Shown: positions 9,318-18,117, counted from the stretch's first letter. The stretch is 64,000 nt of DNA from an uncultured Paracoccaceae bacterium (GCA_934500835.1 CAKSTR010000005.1:248001-312000), one strand, 5' to 3'. Notes: a model not told the origin generated them from the letters alone. Program-made: numbers and translations.

Positions 9318-11297
9318 TCAGCCGTCCTGGGCCGGGCGCGCCTTGGGGCGTATCGTCTTTTCGGTCGGCGCGACAGAGGGCGAGGTATCGTCCGAGAAAT
9401 CGGGCGCCGCTGCCGCCGCCTCGCCGCCGTCTTCCGCGCCCTCGGTCTCGATCACCACCGCCGCGCCCTCGACCTTCAGCACGAATTCGATCCGCCGGTT
9501 TGCCTCGCGGCCGTCTTCGGTGCCGTTGTCGGCGATCGGAACGCCCTCGCCGTAGCCAACGGCCTTCATTGCGGACACATCCACGCGCCGCCCCTGCAGG
9601 GCAAGCAGGACCGCTTCGGCCCGGGCCTGGCTCAGGGCCTTGTTGCCGGATTCCGACCCCTGGGCATCGGTATGGCCACCGATCTCCATCGGCAGGCCGG
9701 GGCAGTTCTTCAGCACATCGGCCAGACGGGCGATGACGGGAAGCGAGTCGCTGCTGATCTCGGCCGAGCCGGGGGTGAAGGTGATCTTCTGCGTCTTCAC
9801 CACCGCGGCGACCGAGGCGGCGCATTCCTGCGGTGTCGGCAGGGCGGCGAAGGGGTCCAGTTCCTTGTCATAGGTCACATCGACCTTGAATTTCTGGCCC
9901 TGGCCCAGCTTGCCCGACAGGATCTGCGTGACCTTGGCGCGGGCATCCTGACTGCCGGCGACGCCTTTCACCTCGACCAGATCGGCGCGCACCAGAAGGC
10001 TGCCATCGTGCAGGGCGGCCAGCGCCTCAAGGCCGGCCAGCACGCGCACCGGCCAGCCATCGGGCAGATCGGCGTCCAGCCGGGTCGCCACATAGACCTT
10101 CGAGGCACCGAAAGCGGACCGGGCGAAGGCATCGACGGCGGCCTGTTGCACCTCGTCCGTCAGCCGGCCCCGCAGTTCCACGCGGCCTTCGGGCGACAGC
10201 CGGGCGGTGAATTCGGCCGGGCCTTGCGCGACTTCCTTCTTCGGCAGCTGCGCATCCAGCGAAAAGACCTGGGGCAGGGCGGCGCGCAATTCCCCGACCA
10301 CGCGGTCGAAATCGGCCTGCGCCACCGATTCCCCCGCCAGAAGCGAGACATCGGCGTCCGAGAAGGTCAGCGTGGCATTGCCCAGTTCGGCCACCGCGCT
10401 GATCCCGGCGGCGACCCCTTCGGCCCAACGGGGCGTCGGCACGCCAAGGCCGATGGTGCAGGTGGTGCCGGCGGGCAGGCCGGCGGCTTCGGCCGCGCGC
10501 AGGATGGTTGTCCGGGCGCGTTCGCTGTCGGCGGCACAGGCGTCGAAACGCGCGCCCTGATCGTCCTTGATGAAACGCAGGGTGAAGGGGGTCAGGACCG
10601 GGCGCGGCGCAGAGATTTCGATCACCAGCCCGAGGCCTTCGGGCTTGCCGCGCTTTAGCACCGTTTCAAGGCGGCGCTTCTCCGCCTCGCTGTCGGCGAT
10701 GGCGGTCACCTCGACCCGGTCGGCAGCGACCGAGACCTTGGAGCGTTTCAGCACCTTCAGCGCCTCGATCCCGAAGGCGAGCGCATCGTTCCATGTTTCG
10801 GGCGCCGGCCAGGCGGCGGCTTCCAGCAGGTTGTCGACCTCGATCCCCGGGGTCAGCGCCTCGGCGGCGGCGACAAGGGCCGCCTCGTCGATGCCGCCGG
10901 CCTGAGGTATTTCCGGCAGAAGGCCGATCAGCTGGATGCCGTCATCGTTGCGCAGCATCTCGACCGAGAAGCGCGGCGCCGCCAGCGCGGTCGCAGGCGT
11001 CACCTCCAGCGAATCGCGGACGCGGCTGGAATCGACCAGCGTGCCGACAAGGTTCAGCGCGCGGAAACGGGTGCGTTCGTCCGGGGCGGTGCCCGTCAGA
11101 TGGACCTGCAGCCCGTCCGAGCTGACGCTTGCCCACTCCATTCCCGCGCCCTGCAGGCCCGCATTCACCACGGTATCCGTGCGCATCTCGATCACCAGCG
11201 CCGTCAGCAGGGCGACGCCAAGCATGACCAGACCGGCAAGGGCGAAGGCCAGTGCCGCAAGAGCCGTCGAGGGCAGGCGAAGAAGGCGTCTTGGCAA
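9318..11297 (-). CDS. membrane-anchored OmpA-family protein with BON-like repeats
   Basis: 659-aa protein. An N-terminal Arg-rich stretch and transmembrane helix (about 12-38) anchor it. Several BON-like alpha/beta repeats follow, with segments such as VHLTGTAPDERTRFRALN and VELRGRLTDEVQQAAVDAF. The C-terminal OmpA-like peptidoglycan-binding domain (about 500-610) contains ITFTPGSAEISSDSLPVI, IGGHTDAQGS and NRRIEFVL. An acidic low-complexity tail ends the protein. The start is TTG at 11297; the next in-frame ATG (residue 25) would remove the positively charged N-terminus and cut into the helix. No good SD is seen. It probably tethers the inner membrane to the cell wall. Confidence 0.82.
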   Translation of the reverse strand: MPRRLLRLPSTALAALAFALAGLVMLGVALLTALVIEMRTDTVVNAGLQGAGMEWASVSSDGLQVHLTGTAPDERTRFRALNLVGTLVDSSRVRDSLEVTPATALAAPRFSVEMLRNDDGIQLIGLLPEIPQAGGIDEAALVAAAEALTPGIEVDNLLEAAAWPAPETWNDALAFGIEALKVLKRSKVSVAADRVEVTAIADSEAEKRRLETVLKRGKPEGLGLVIEISAPRPVLTPFTLRFIKDDQGARFDACAADSERARTTILRAAEAAGLPAGTTCTIGLGVPTPRWAEGVAAGISAVAELGNATLTFSDADVSLLAGESVAQADFDRVVGELRAALPQVFSLDAQLPKKEVAQGPAEFTARLSPEGRVELRGRLTDEVQQAAVDAFARSAFGASKVYVATRLDADLPDGWPVRVLAGLEALAALHDGSLLVRADLVEVKGVAGSQDARAKVTQILSGKLGQGQKFKVDVTYDKELDPFAALPTPQECAASVAAVVKTQKITFTPGSAEISSDSLPVIARLADVLKNCPGLPMEIGGHTDAQGSESGNKALSQARAEAVLLALQGRRVDVSAMKAVGYGEGVPIADNGTEDGREANRRIEFVLKVEGAAVVIETEGAEDGGEAAAAAPDFSDDTSPSVAPTEKTIRPKARPAQDG

Positions 11298-11373
11298 GGG
11301 ATTCTCGGGCAGGTGGGTCTGGACGGGCCGGTCCAGCCCCGTGCTTCCTAGGGCGATTGCGTGGCGGGATCAA

Positions 11374-12339
11374 TCAGACGACGGCGGCGGCGGCAAGAAA
11401 CAGCACAAGGATCAGCCCGGCATCGCGGTTGGATTTGAAGATCCGCAGGCAAGAGGCCGGGTCATCGGGCCTCAGCACCCGCATCTGCCAGACCATATGC
11501 GCCCCCATCGCCCAGATCCCGGCCAGCGCCAGCATCATCGGCCAGGGGCCGCGGGTGGCGGGCAGCGTGGCGATCACGGCAGCGGCCAGAAGAAGCGTGG
11601 TCAGCAGAAGAAAGCCGGCCAGCCATTTTCCGGCGTTGTCGCCGAACAGCCGCGCCGTGGACTTGACGCCGATCAGCGCGTCATCCTCTTTGTCCTGCAG
11701 GGCATAGATGGTGTCGTAGTAAAGCGTCCATGTGATCCCGGCGGCGTAAAGCAGGAATGTTCCGGGGTGCAGCGTTCCGGCATGGGCGGCCCAGGCCAGA
11801 AGGGCGCCCCAGTTGAACGCGAGGCCCAGAAAGGCCTGCGGCCACCAGGTGAAGCGTTTCGCAAAGGGATAGATCGCCACCAGCGCCAGCGAGCCTATGC
11901 CAAGCGCAATGGCAAGGCTGTTGTAGCTGAACAGGATCACCGCCCCCAGAAGCGCCTGCACCGCCATCCAGACCAGCGCGCCCTTCAGCGTGACCTGACC
12001 CGAGGGCAGGGGGCGGCTGCGCGTCCGCGCCACCGCGGCGTCGATCTTGCGGTCGGTGATGTCGTTCCAGGTGCAGCCCGCCCCCCGCATCAGAAAGGCC
12101 CCGATCCCGCAGCCGGCGGCAATCCACAGATCCCAGAGCCGGAACCCGTCCAGATTGGCGGCCAGCGCCACGCCCCAGAGACAGGGGATATAGAGAAGCC
12201 ATGTCCCGATCGGCCTGTCGGCCCGGCTGAGGCGCAGGAAGGGGCGCGACGGCGCAGGGGCGAAACGGTCGACCCAATTGCCCTTCGGCGCGTCGGCGAC
12301 AGTGCCCGCAGGCTCTGGCATTTCGCTGTTGCGGGACAT
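11374..12339 (-). CDS. ubiA: 4-hydroxybenzoate polyprenyltransferase
   Basis: 321-aa integral membrane prenyltransferase that attaches the polyprenyl tail to 4-hydroxybenzoate in ubiquinone synthesis. Both Asp-rich Mg-diphosphate motifs are present: NDITDRKID (92-100) and DTIYALQDKEDD (209-220). About eight hydrophobic segments alternate with the loops, as in the family. The ATG (12337-12339) has a GGGGGAA SD. It is divergent from rsmE with only 12 nt between the two start codons, so each gene's promoter must lie within or beyond the other's coding start. It stops 76 nt upstream of the OmpA/BON-like gene. Confidence 0.94.
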   Translation of the reverse strand: MSRNSEMPEPAGTVADAPKGNWVDRFAPAPSRPFLRLSRADRPIGTWLLYIPCLWGVALAANLDGFRLWDLWIAAGCGIGAFLMRGAGCTWNDITDRKIDAAVARTRSRPLPSGQVTLKGALVWMAVQALLGAVILFSYNSLAIALGIGSLALVAIYPFAKRFTWWPQAFLGLAFNWGALLAWAAHAGTLHPGTFLLYAAGITWTLYYDTIYALQDKEDDALIGVKSTARLFGDNAGKWLAGFLLLTTLLLAAAVIATLPATRGPWPMMLALAGIWAMGAHMVWQMRVLRPDDPASCLRIFKSNRDAGLILVLFLAAAAVV

Positions 12340-12351
12340 AGGTTTCCCCCC

Positions 12352-13077
12352 ATGGCAGAGCGACAGGTCCGGCTTCACATAGACCAGCCCCTTCACCCGG
12401 GGCAAGCCGTGGCCCTTGACGAGGGTCAGGCAAATTACCTTTTCGCGGTGATGCGGCTGGCGGTCGGGGCGTCGGTCCTTCTGTTCAACGGCCGCGATGG
12501 CGAATGGCGGGCCGAGGTGGCCGAGGCGAACAGGCGTCGCGGTGTTCTGGTCTGCCGCGACCGGACCCGGCCGCAGGAGATGCCGCCCGATCTGTGGCTG
12601 ATCTTCACCCCGCTGCGGAAAGAGCGCACCGCCTTTCTGGTGGAAAAGGCGGTAGAACTGGGGGTCGCCCGGCTTCTGCCCGTCACCACCCGCTATCTGG
12701 CCGGCGACCGTTTCCGGCCCGAGAAGGAGCTTGCCCACGCCACCGAGGCGGCCGAGCAATGCGAGGCGCTTTGGGTGCCCGATATTGCCCCGATGCAGCC
12801 ATTGGACAAGCTGCTTTCCGGCTGGGAGCCGTCGCGCCGGATCTTCTGGGCCGACGAGGGGCTGGCGGGGCAGGGCACCGACTGGTCCGCAGGCCGGGGC
12901 GATCCGGCGGCGATCCTGATCGGTCCCGAGGGCGGCTTTGCGCCCGAAGAGCGCGACCGGCTGCGCGGGCTGCCCTTCGTCACCCCGGTCTCGCTTGGCC
13001 CGCGCATCCTGCGGGCCGAAACCGCCGCCCTTGCGGCGCTGACGCTGTGGCAGGCCCGGTCCGGGGATTGGCGATGA
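12352..13077 (+). CDS. rsmE: 16S rRNA (uracil1498-N3)-methyltransferase
   Basis: 241-aa SPOUT-class methyltransferase that modifies U1498 in helix 44 of 16S rRNA. An N-terminal PUA-like domain (about 1-65) precedes the knotted SAM-binding domain, marked by KERTAFLVEKAVELGV, LIGPEGGFAPEE and SLGPRILRAETA. The ATG at 12352 starts the homology (MAERQVRLHIDQP); the frame is open far upstream, but that stretch is antisense to ubiA. The stop overlaps the next start (ATGA, 13074-13077), so the small membrane protein downstream is co-expressed. Confidence 0.93.
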   Translation: MAERQVRLHIDQPLHPGQAVALDEGQANYLFAVMRLAVGASVLLFNGRDGEWRAEVAEANRRRGVLVCRDRTRPQEMPPDLWLIFTPLRKERTAFLVEKAVELGVARLLPVTTRYLAGDRFRPEKELAHATEAAEQCEALWVPDIAPMQPLDKLLSGWEPSRRIFWADEGLAGQGTDWSAGRGDPAAILIGPEGGFAPEERDRLRGLPFVTPVSLGPRILRAETAALAALTLWQARSGDWR

Positions 13078-13619
13078 TCCGGCCTGCGGTTCAGGAAACC
13101 CTGTCGCGCTGGTCCGAGCCTGTCCTTGGCGCCGTGGTCGCCGGGCTTGGCCTCTGGGTCGCGCTGATGGGCGGCTGGTTCCTTGCCGCAGCGGGGGGTG
13201 CAATCGCCGTTCTGGGCCTTGGCTGGGCGGTGCTTGGCTACCGGCGCATGCGTTTTGCCGGGAAGGGCGATGCGCCCGGTCTGGTCGAACTGGACGAAAG
13301 CCGCATCACCTACCTGGGCCCCCGGATGGGGGGCAGCATCAGCCTTGATGAGCTGATCGAGATCCGGCTTCTGTCGCTGCGCGGCCGTAGGGCCTGGCGG
13401 TTGCGGCAGGCGGACGGGCAGGTTCTGCTGGTGCCCACAGATTCCTCTGGCTCCGAGACGCTGTTCGACGCTTTCGCCAGCCTGCCCGGCCTCTCTTCGG
13501 CCGATCTGGTGGCGGCGCTGGCCGGCGAGACCGCCCCGACCGGCCAGACGCTGCCCGCGCTGGACGGGGGCGACAGGCTGGTCTGGCGGCGGCAGGGGCG
13601 CGGGCTTTCCCCGGTCTGA
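13074..13619 (+). CDS. hypothetical two-helix membrane protein
   Basis: 181-aa protein of unknown function. Two adjacent transmembrane helices (about 16-32 and 35-53) form a hairpin. They are followed by a soluble domain (about 60-180) with short beta strands such as SRITYLGP, SISLDELIEIRLL and WRLRQADGQVLLVPT, which looks like a PH/bPH-type fold. Its ATG overlaps the rsmE stop by 4 nt, so it is translationally coupled to rsmE. Coupling to an rRNA methyltransferase gives no clear hint at function. Confidence 0.8.
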   Translation: MIRPAVQETLSRWSEPVLGAVVAGLGLWVALMGGWFLAAAGGAIAVLGLGWAVLGYRRMRFAGKGDAPGLVELDESRITYLGPRMGGSISLDELIEIRLLSLRGRRAWRLRQADGQVLLVPTDSSGSETLFDAFASLPGLSSADLVAALAGETAPTGQTLPALDGGDRLVWRRQGRGLSPV

Positions 13620-13748
13620 CCGCCCGTGGCCGAACCATGACCTTTTGTGATGAATTCGCCCGCTCCCTTGACAGTGCCTGATCGACAGGACACCTGTGCC
13701 CCCTGAGACGATCCTGCCGACCGACCCTGCCACCAGACGGAGCTTTCC

Positions 13749-15095
13749 ATGTCCATTCCCCAGTCCGGCGGCGGCCTGATCGAAAGCTTTGACCAGTTGG
13801 CGGGGCTTCTGGAGTCGGGCTGCAAGCCGGCCGACGACTGGCGCATCGGCACCGAGCACGAGAAGTTCGGCTGGCTGACCGACACCCGCCTGCCGCTGCC
13901 CTATGCCGGGGACCGCTCGATCTCGGCCCTGTTCGCCGGGCTTGAGACGCGCTTCGGCTGGACCCCGGTGCGCGAGGGCGAGAACATCATCGGCATGACG
14001 CGCAACGGCGCGAACATCAGCCTGGAGCCGGGCGGCCAGTTCGAGCTGTCGGGCGCGCCCTTGGTCTCGGTCGTGGAGACCGCGGCCGAGCTGGACAACC
14101 ATCTGGACGAGGTCGGGCAGATCGCGGACCCCCTGGGCATCCGCTTCATGTCGATCGGGGCGGCGCCGGAATGGACGCACCAGCAGATGCCGGTGATGCC
14201 CAAGGGCCGCTACCGGCTGATGACCGATTACATGGGCCGCGTCGGCACCCATGGCACGCAGATGATGTATCGCACCTCGACCGTGCAGGTGAATCTCGAC
14301 TTCGCGTCCGAGGCCGACATGGTCAGGAAAATGCGGGTCGCCATCGCGCTGCAGCCGGTGGCGACGGCGCTTTTCGCCTCCTCCCCCTTCTTCGAGGGCA
14401 AGGAGAACGGCCACAAAAGCTGGCGTTCGCGGATCTGGCGGGGCTTGGACGACAGCCGGACCGGGATGCTGCCGTTTGTCTTCGGCGGCGACATGGGTTT
14501 TCAGGCCTATGTCGACTGGGTGCTGGATGTGCCGATGTATTTCGTCTACCGCGACGGGAAGTACATCGACGCGCTGGGGCAAAGCTTCCGCGATTTCATG
14601 GCCGGCAAGCTGCCCGCCCTGCCCGGCGAAAAGCCGACGCTTTCGGACTGGGCCGATCACCTGACAACGGTTTTCCCCGAGGCACGGGTGAAGAAATACA
14701 TCGAGATGCGCGGTGCCGATGCCGGCTCGCGGGCGCATCTGGTGGCGCTGCCGGCGTTCTGGACCGGGTTGATGTATGACCAGACCGCGCTGGATGCCGC
14801 CTGGGATCTGGTGAAGGGCTTCGACACCGAAACCCGTCAGGGCCTGCGCGTCGCGGCCTCGGTCTCGGCCCTGCAGGGGCAGGCTGAAGGCGTGAAGCTG
14901 CTCGACCTTGCCCGTGCTGCCGTGGCCCTGTCACAGGCCGGGCTTGCGGCCCGCGGGCACGGCGAGGAACGGCTGCTGGCGCCGCTGGTGGAAAGCCTTG
15001 GCAGCGAAAAGGTGCAGGCCGACCGCTGGCTGGCGCGGTATCACGGCGAATGGGGCGGCAAGCTGGCCCCGATCTACGAGGCCGCCAGCCTGTAA
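13749..15095 (+). CDS. gshA: glutamate-cysteine ligase (plant/alphaproteobacterial type)
   Basis: 448-aa enzyme for the first step of glutathione synthesis, joining glutamate and cysteine with ATP. Its sequence (IGTEHEKFGW, GGQFELSG, GTHGTQMMYRTSTVQVNLD) is the GCS2-type found in plants and alphaproteobacteria rather than the enterobacterial form. The length is normal for that group. The ATG at 13749 follows a GGAG SD. Upstream, TTGACA (13668-13673) is a possible -35 but has no convincing -10 partner. The gene stands alone, ending in a cluster of small palindromes before convergent genes. Confidence 0.94.
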   Translation: MSIPQSGGGLIESFDQLAGLLESGCKPADDWRIGTEHEKFGWLTDTRLPLPYAGDRSISALFAGLETRFGWTPVREGENIIGMTRNGANISLEPGGQFELSGAPLVSVVETAAELDNHLDEVGQIADPLGIRFMSIGAAPEWTHQQMPVMPKGRYRLMTDYMGRVGTHGTQMMYRTSTVQVNLDFASEADMVRKMRVAIALQPVATALFASSPFFEGKENGHKSWRSRIWRGLDDSRTGMLPFVFGGDMGFQAYVDWVLDVPMYFVYRDGKYIDALGQSFRDFMAGKLPALPGEKPTLSDWADHLTTVFPEARVKKYIEMRGADAGSRAHLVALPAFWTGLMYDQTALDAAWDLVKGFDTETRQGLRVAASVSALQGQAEGVKLLDLARAAVALSQAGLAARGHGEERLLAPLVESLGSEKVQADRWLARYHGEWGGKLAPIYEAASL

Positions 15096-15103
15096 GGCAC
15101 CAA

Positions 15104-15144
15104 ATTCCCTTGAAGGAATCTGACCGAAATCCGTAAGGATTTCG
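15104..15144. terminator. paired A/T-rich palindromes between convergent genes
   Basis: An imperfect ATTCC...GGAAT hairpin (15104-15119) is followed by a perfect CGAAATCC-GTAA-GGATTTCG hairpin (15125-15144). They separate convergent gshA and the NYN gene. The arrangement matches the tandem palindromes at 48939-48983, which suggests a bidirectional terminator. Confidence 0.5.
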
Positions 15145-15168
15145 ATGCGGTGGCTGGCACGCTCCGCC

Positions 15169-15714
15169 TCACCCCTTTGGCAGATCAAGCCAGACCTGAC
15201 CCTCGCGCATGCCGCCGCGCACAATCCGTCCCGGCGATGCAAGATCGGGATAGTCGGCAAGCCAGTCGCGGAAACGGTCGTTGCTGACCACGATGGCTTT
15301 CGTCTCGGTGGCGTATCGCAAAAGGTAGGGGTCCGCCTGTGTGCCCTTGGGCACCACCATGACATTGTCCTTGCCGATGCCCAGATGCCGGCCGAACTCG
15401 GCATCATTCAGGAACCGGCCGGCCAGCTTGTAGCCGGCATTGGCATCGAAGATCACGCCCGTCCGGTAGCCATGGCGTTCCAGCAGATGCACCACCTGGG
15501 AAATCGGCGCGAAGCCCGGGGCGTTGTCATGCCAATGCATGATGTTGGAGCCGTCGATCACCGCCAGTGGGCGCTTTGCCCGGGGCAAGGTGCGGCGCGT
15601 TCCGCCGCTGCGGGCGGGTCCGGTTGCCCGGTGGCGCCGGCTGCGCCGGAGCAGCAGCAAAAGGACTGCGAACAGGACCAGCCCGAACAGTCCGAGGAGA
15701 GCCGCGTCGCCCAT
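15169..15714 (-). CDS. membrane-anchored NYN-domain ribonuclease (Zc3h12a-like)
   Basis: 181-aa protein. A transmembrane helix at 4-22 is followed by a basic linker (RRSRRHR...) and an NYN/PIN-like domain (about 48-170). The acidic metal-binding residues expected for this nuclease class are present: Asp54 (VIDGSNIM), Asp90 (IFDAN), Asp128 (QADPYLL) and Asp146/Asp150 (SNDRFRD). It is therefore probably an active Mg-dependent RNase held at the inner membrane. It is the last gene of a minus-strand cluster, 6 nt after plsY, so it is likely co-transcribed. RNA substrates are unknown. Confidence 0.82.
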   Translation of the reverse strand: MGDAALLGLFGLVLFAVLLLLLRRSRRHRATGPARSGGTRRTLPRAKRPLAVIDGSNIMHWHDNAPGFAPISQVVHLLERHGYRTGVIFDANAGYKLAGRFLNDAEFGRHLGIGKDNVMVVPKGTQADPYLLRYATETKAIVVSNDRFRDWLADYPDLASPGRIVRGGMREGQVWLDLPKG

Positions 15715-15720
15715 GCCAGA

Positions 15721-16341
15721 TCAGCCCTGCGGCTTCTTCTGCCCTATCTTCGGCTCGGTTCCCGCCTTGATCCGGGCAAGGTTGGCACCATGGCGGATGT
15801 AGATCAGAACCGTCAGGATCAGCACAAGGATCAGCATCCGGCCGTGGTCGAAGGTGAAAAGCCAGATCGGGGCCAGTGCCGCCGCCATCAGCGCCCCGAC
15901 CGAGGAGATCCGCGTGATCAGCGCCGCCGCCAGCCAGGTGGCGCAGCAGGCAAGGCCGACGCGCCAGTCCAGAGCCAGCATCAGGCCAAGGAAGGTGGCC
16001 ACGCCCTTGCCGCCCTTGAATCCAAGGGCGAAGGGGAAAAGGTGGCCGACAAAGGCGGCCAGCCCGGCGACCTGGGCTGCATCCTCGGGGCCGACGAAGA
16101 TCCGCGCCAGCACCACCGCCAGCGCGCCCTTGCCGCCGTCCAGAAGCAGCGTCGCCAGTGCGGCGCCCTTGTTGCCGGTGCGCAGCACATTGGTGGCGCC
16201 GATGTTCCCGGACCCGATCTTGCGCAGATCGCCCAGACCCATCGCCCGCGTGACCAGCACGCCGAAGGGGATCGACCCAAGCAGATAGGCCAGCACCGCC
16301 GTCAGCAGCAGCGTGTCCGTCGCAGTGACCAGTTCCGGCAT
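15721..16341 (-). CDS. plsY: glycerol-3-phosphate acyltransferase
   Basis: 206-aa integral membrane acyltransferase that transfers the acyl group from acyl-phosphate (made by PlsX) to glycerol-3-phosphate, the first step of phospholipid synthesis. Family motifs are visible: GSIPFG near the start, RKIGSGNIGATNVLR, and FKGGKGVATFLG. About five hydrophobic segments fit the known topology. It starts 9 nt after the dihydroorotase-like gene stop and ends 6 nt before the NYN RNase, so it is part of one operon. plsX is not in this window. Confidence 0.94.
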   Translation of the reverse strand: MPELVTATDTLLLTAVLAYLLGSIPFGVLVTRAMGLGDLRKIGSGNIGATNVLRTGNKGAALATLLLDGGKGALAVVLARIFVGPEDAAQVAGLAAFVGHLFPFALGFKGGKGVATFLGLMLALDWRVGLACCATWLAAALITRISSVGALMAAALAPIWLFTFDHGRMLILVLILTVLIYIRHGANLARIKAGTEPKIGQKKPQG

Positions 16342-16350
16342 CCTACCCCC

Positions 16351-17622
16351 TCAGGCCGCGAAGACACGGCTTCCGCCGACCCATGTGCCCAGCACCTTAC
16401 CTTCCATCCGCGCGCCGTCAAACGGGGTGTTCTTCGACTTCGAGCGCAGGGTGAAACGGTCCAGCTGGAAGGGCGCGTCGGGGTCGAACAGCACCAGATC
16501 GGCCGGCGCGCCGTCGGCAAGGCGGCCCTGCGGCAGGCCCAGCCGGCGGGCAGGGTTCAGCGCCATGGCGCGGAAGAGGGCGGGCAGCGTCAGGTGGCCG
16601 CCGTGGTAAAGCCGCATCGCGGCCGGCAGGAAGGTCTCCAGCGCCACGGCGCCCGCCGCCGCCTCTTCGAAGGGCAGGCGCTTGGATTCCTCATCGGCCG
16701 GGGTGTGGAAGCTGGCCACCACGTCGATGGTGCCATCGGCAAGCGCGGCGATCACCGCCTGACGGTCGTCTTCGGACCGCAGCGGCGGGGTCAGCTTGAA
16801 GAACGTCCGGTAATCGCCCAGATCGAATTCGTTCAGCGTCAGATGGTGGATCGAGGTGCCCGCAGTGACATCCAGCCCGCCCGCCTTGGCCCGTGCAAGG
16901 GCGGGCAGGGCGGCGGCAGTGGTGATCTGGTCGGCGTGATAGCGCGCGCGCGTCATCTCGACCAGCGCCAGATCCCGCTCCAGCCCCATCCGTTCGGCCA
17001 GGGCCGAGACCGCGGGCAGCCCGCGCAGCGAGGCGAACTTGCCCGAGGTTGCCGCAGCACCCTTCGACAGCGCCGGCTCCTGCGGGTGGCCGACGACCAG
17101 CGCGCCAAGGCTGCGCGCATAGGTCAGCGCGCGGGCCAGCGCCTTGGTTTCGGTTGCCACGGCGAAGACATCGGTGAAGGCGACGGCGCCGGCATCCAGC
17201 AGAAAGCCGATTTCAGTCATTTCGCGCCCCTCGCGTCCCTTGGTCAGGGTGGCCATGTGGCGGATGCGGACCGGGGCGGATTCCTGCGCGCGCCGGGTGA
17301 CGAACTCCAGCACCTCAGGCGTGTCGATGGCGGGTGCGGTGTCGGGGCGGGCGATGATCGTGGTCACGCCCCCTGCCGCGGCCGCCAGCCCGGCCGAGCG
17401 GAAGGATTCCCGATGCCGCTCTCCCGGCTCGCCGATCTTGACGCCCCAGTCGACGATGCCGGGCGCAAGGCAGCGGCCGCCGCAATCGAGGGTCTCGGCG
17501 CCCTTCGGGGCCTTGCCGTCCCGGCCAAGGATCATGCCTTCCTTGACGGTCAGGCTGCCAGTGTCCTCGGTGCCGGTCTCGGGGTCGATCAGGCGGGCGT
17601 TGGTGAAATGCAGCGTGGTCAT
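16351..17622 (-). CDS. dihydroorotase-like protein lacking metal ligands (PyrX type)
   Basis: 423-aa amidohydrolase of the type I dihydroorotase family. The overall signature is kept (PGIVDWGVKIGEPGE, FKLTPPLR, TSIHHL). The first zinc motif HxH is replaced by Gly60-Val-Lys62. The catalytic Asp of the usual TDHAPH motif is Phe305 in ASFHTPA. HCED is replaced by GHPQE. It is therefore probably not catalytic. In bacteria such as Pseudomonas, a similar inactive PyrC' partners and stabilises aspartate carbamoyltransferase; pyrB lies two to three small genes upstream in the same direction, which supports that role. An active dihydroorotase must then be encoded elsewhere. Automated annotation would call it pyrC. 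Confidence 0.85.
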   Translation of the reverse strand: MTTLHFTNARLIDPETGTEDTGSLTVKEGMILGRDGKAPKGAETLDCGGRCLAPGIVDWGVKIGEPGERHRESFRSAGLAAAAGGVTTIIARPDTAPAIDTPEVLEFVTRRAQESAPVRIRHMATLTKGREGREMTEIGFLLDAGAVAFTDVFAVATETKALARALTYARSLGALVVGHPQEPALSKGAAATSGKFASLRGLPAVSALAERMGLERDLALVEMTRARYHADQITTAAALPALARAKAGGLDVTAGTSIHHLTLNEFDLGDYRTFFKLTPPLRSEDDRQAVIAALADGTIDVVASFHTPADEESKRLPFEEAAAGAVALETFLPAAMRLYHGGHLTLPALFRAMALNPARRLGLPQGRLADGAPADLVLFDPDAPFQLDRFTLRSKSKNTPFDGARMEGKVLGTWVGGSRVFAA

Positions 17623-17700
17623 CGGGGTCGGGTTCCGTCCTGCCGGGGCGATCTGTCATCGCAGGATGCCCGGGCGTGTAGGGCCTGCGTTTGGGGCTGT

Positions 17701-18012
17701 CTAGCGGCGCGCGCGGCGCATGATGAAGAGGAAGACGCCGATTGCGGCGAGGAAGGGCCAGAACGAGACCTCTCTGGCCGAAACGAAGATCAACGCGATG
17801 ACGATCAGCAGCAGCACAACAGTCGGGATGCCGCCCTTGCGCCGCTGGGTCGGGTCCAGTTGCTGGCCCCGGCTTCCGGACTGTGCTGTCCGGTCCTGCC
17901 CTCGCGTCGCCCCCGAGGGCGGGAATTGCACCAGTTCCGGCTCGGGGCGTTTCGGCTCCGGCAGAAAGACCGGCGGGCCGTCGGAGCTGTCATTCGGGCG
18001 GTTGTCTGTCAT
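17701..18012 (-). CDS. small hypothetical membrane protein
   Basis: 103-aa protein. The N-terminal half is Pro/Gln/Arg-rich and hydrophilic. The C-terminal half has two hydrophobic helices (IPTVVLLLIVIALIFV and FWPFLAAIGVFLFIM) and ends RRARR. ATG at 18012 is preferred over a TTG six codons upstream. It lies between pyrB and the dihydroorotase-like gene, same strand, with 78 nt to the next gene, so it probably belongs to the pyrB transcript. Function is unknown. Confidence 0.65.
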   Translation of the reverse strand: MTDNRPNDSSDGPPVFLPEPKRPEPELVQFPPSGATRGQDRTAQSGSRGQQLDPTQRRKGGIPTVVLLLIVIALIFVSAREVSFWPFLAAIGVFLFIMRRARR

Positions 18013-18117
18013 CGCTGGCCTGACCGGCAAGAGGCCATGGAACGGGGAAATGCCATCGGGCAGGGCCTCCTTTCAAGGGTGCAACGGCTGGGGCTGCGGG
18101 GGAGACCGATCACCGCC

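Noticed and set aside
13668..13700. TTGACA as the gshA promoter
   Set aside because: No acceptable -10 hexamer at 16-18 nt spacing, so it is not listed as a feature.
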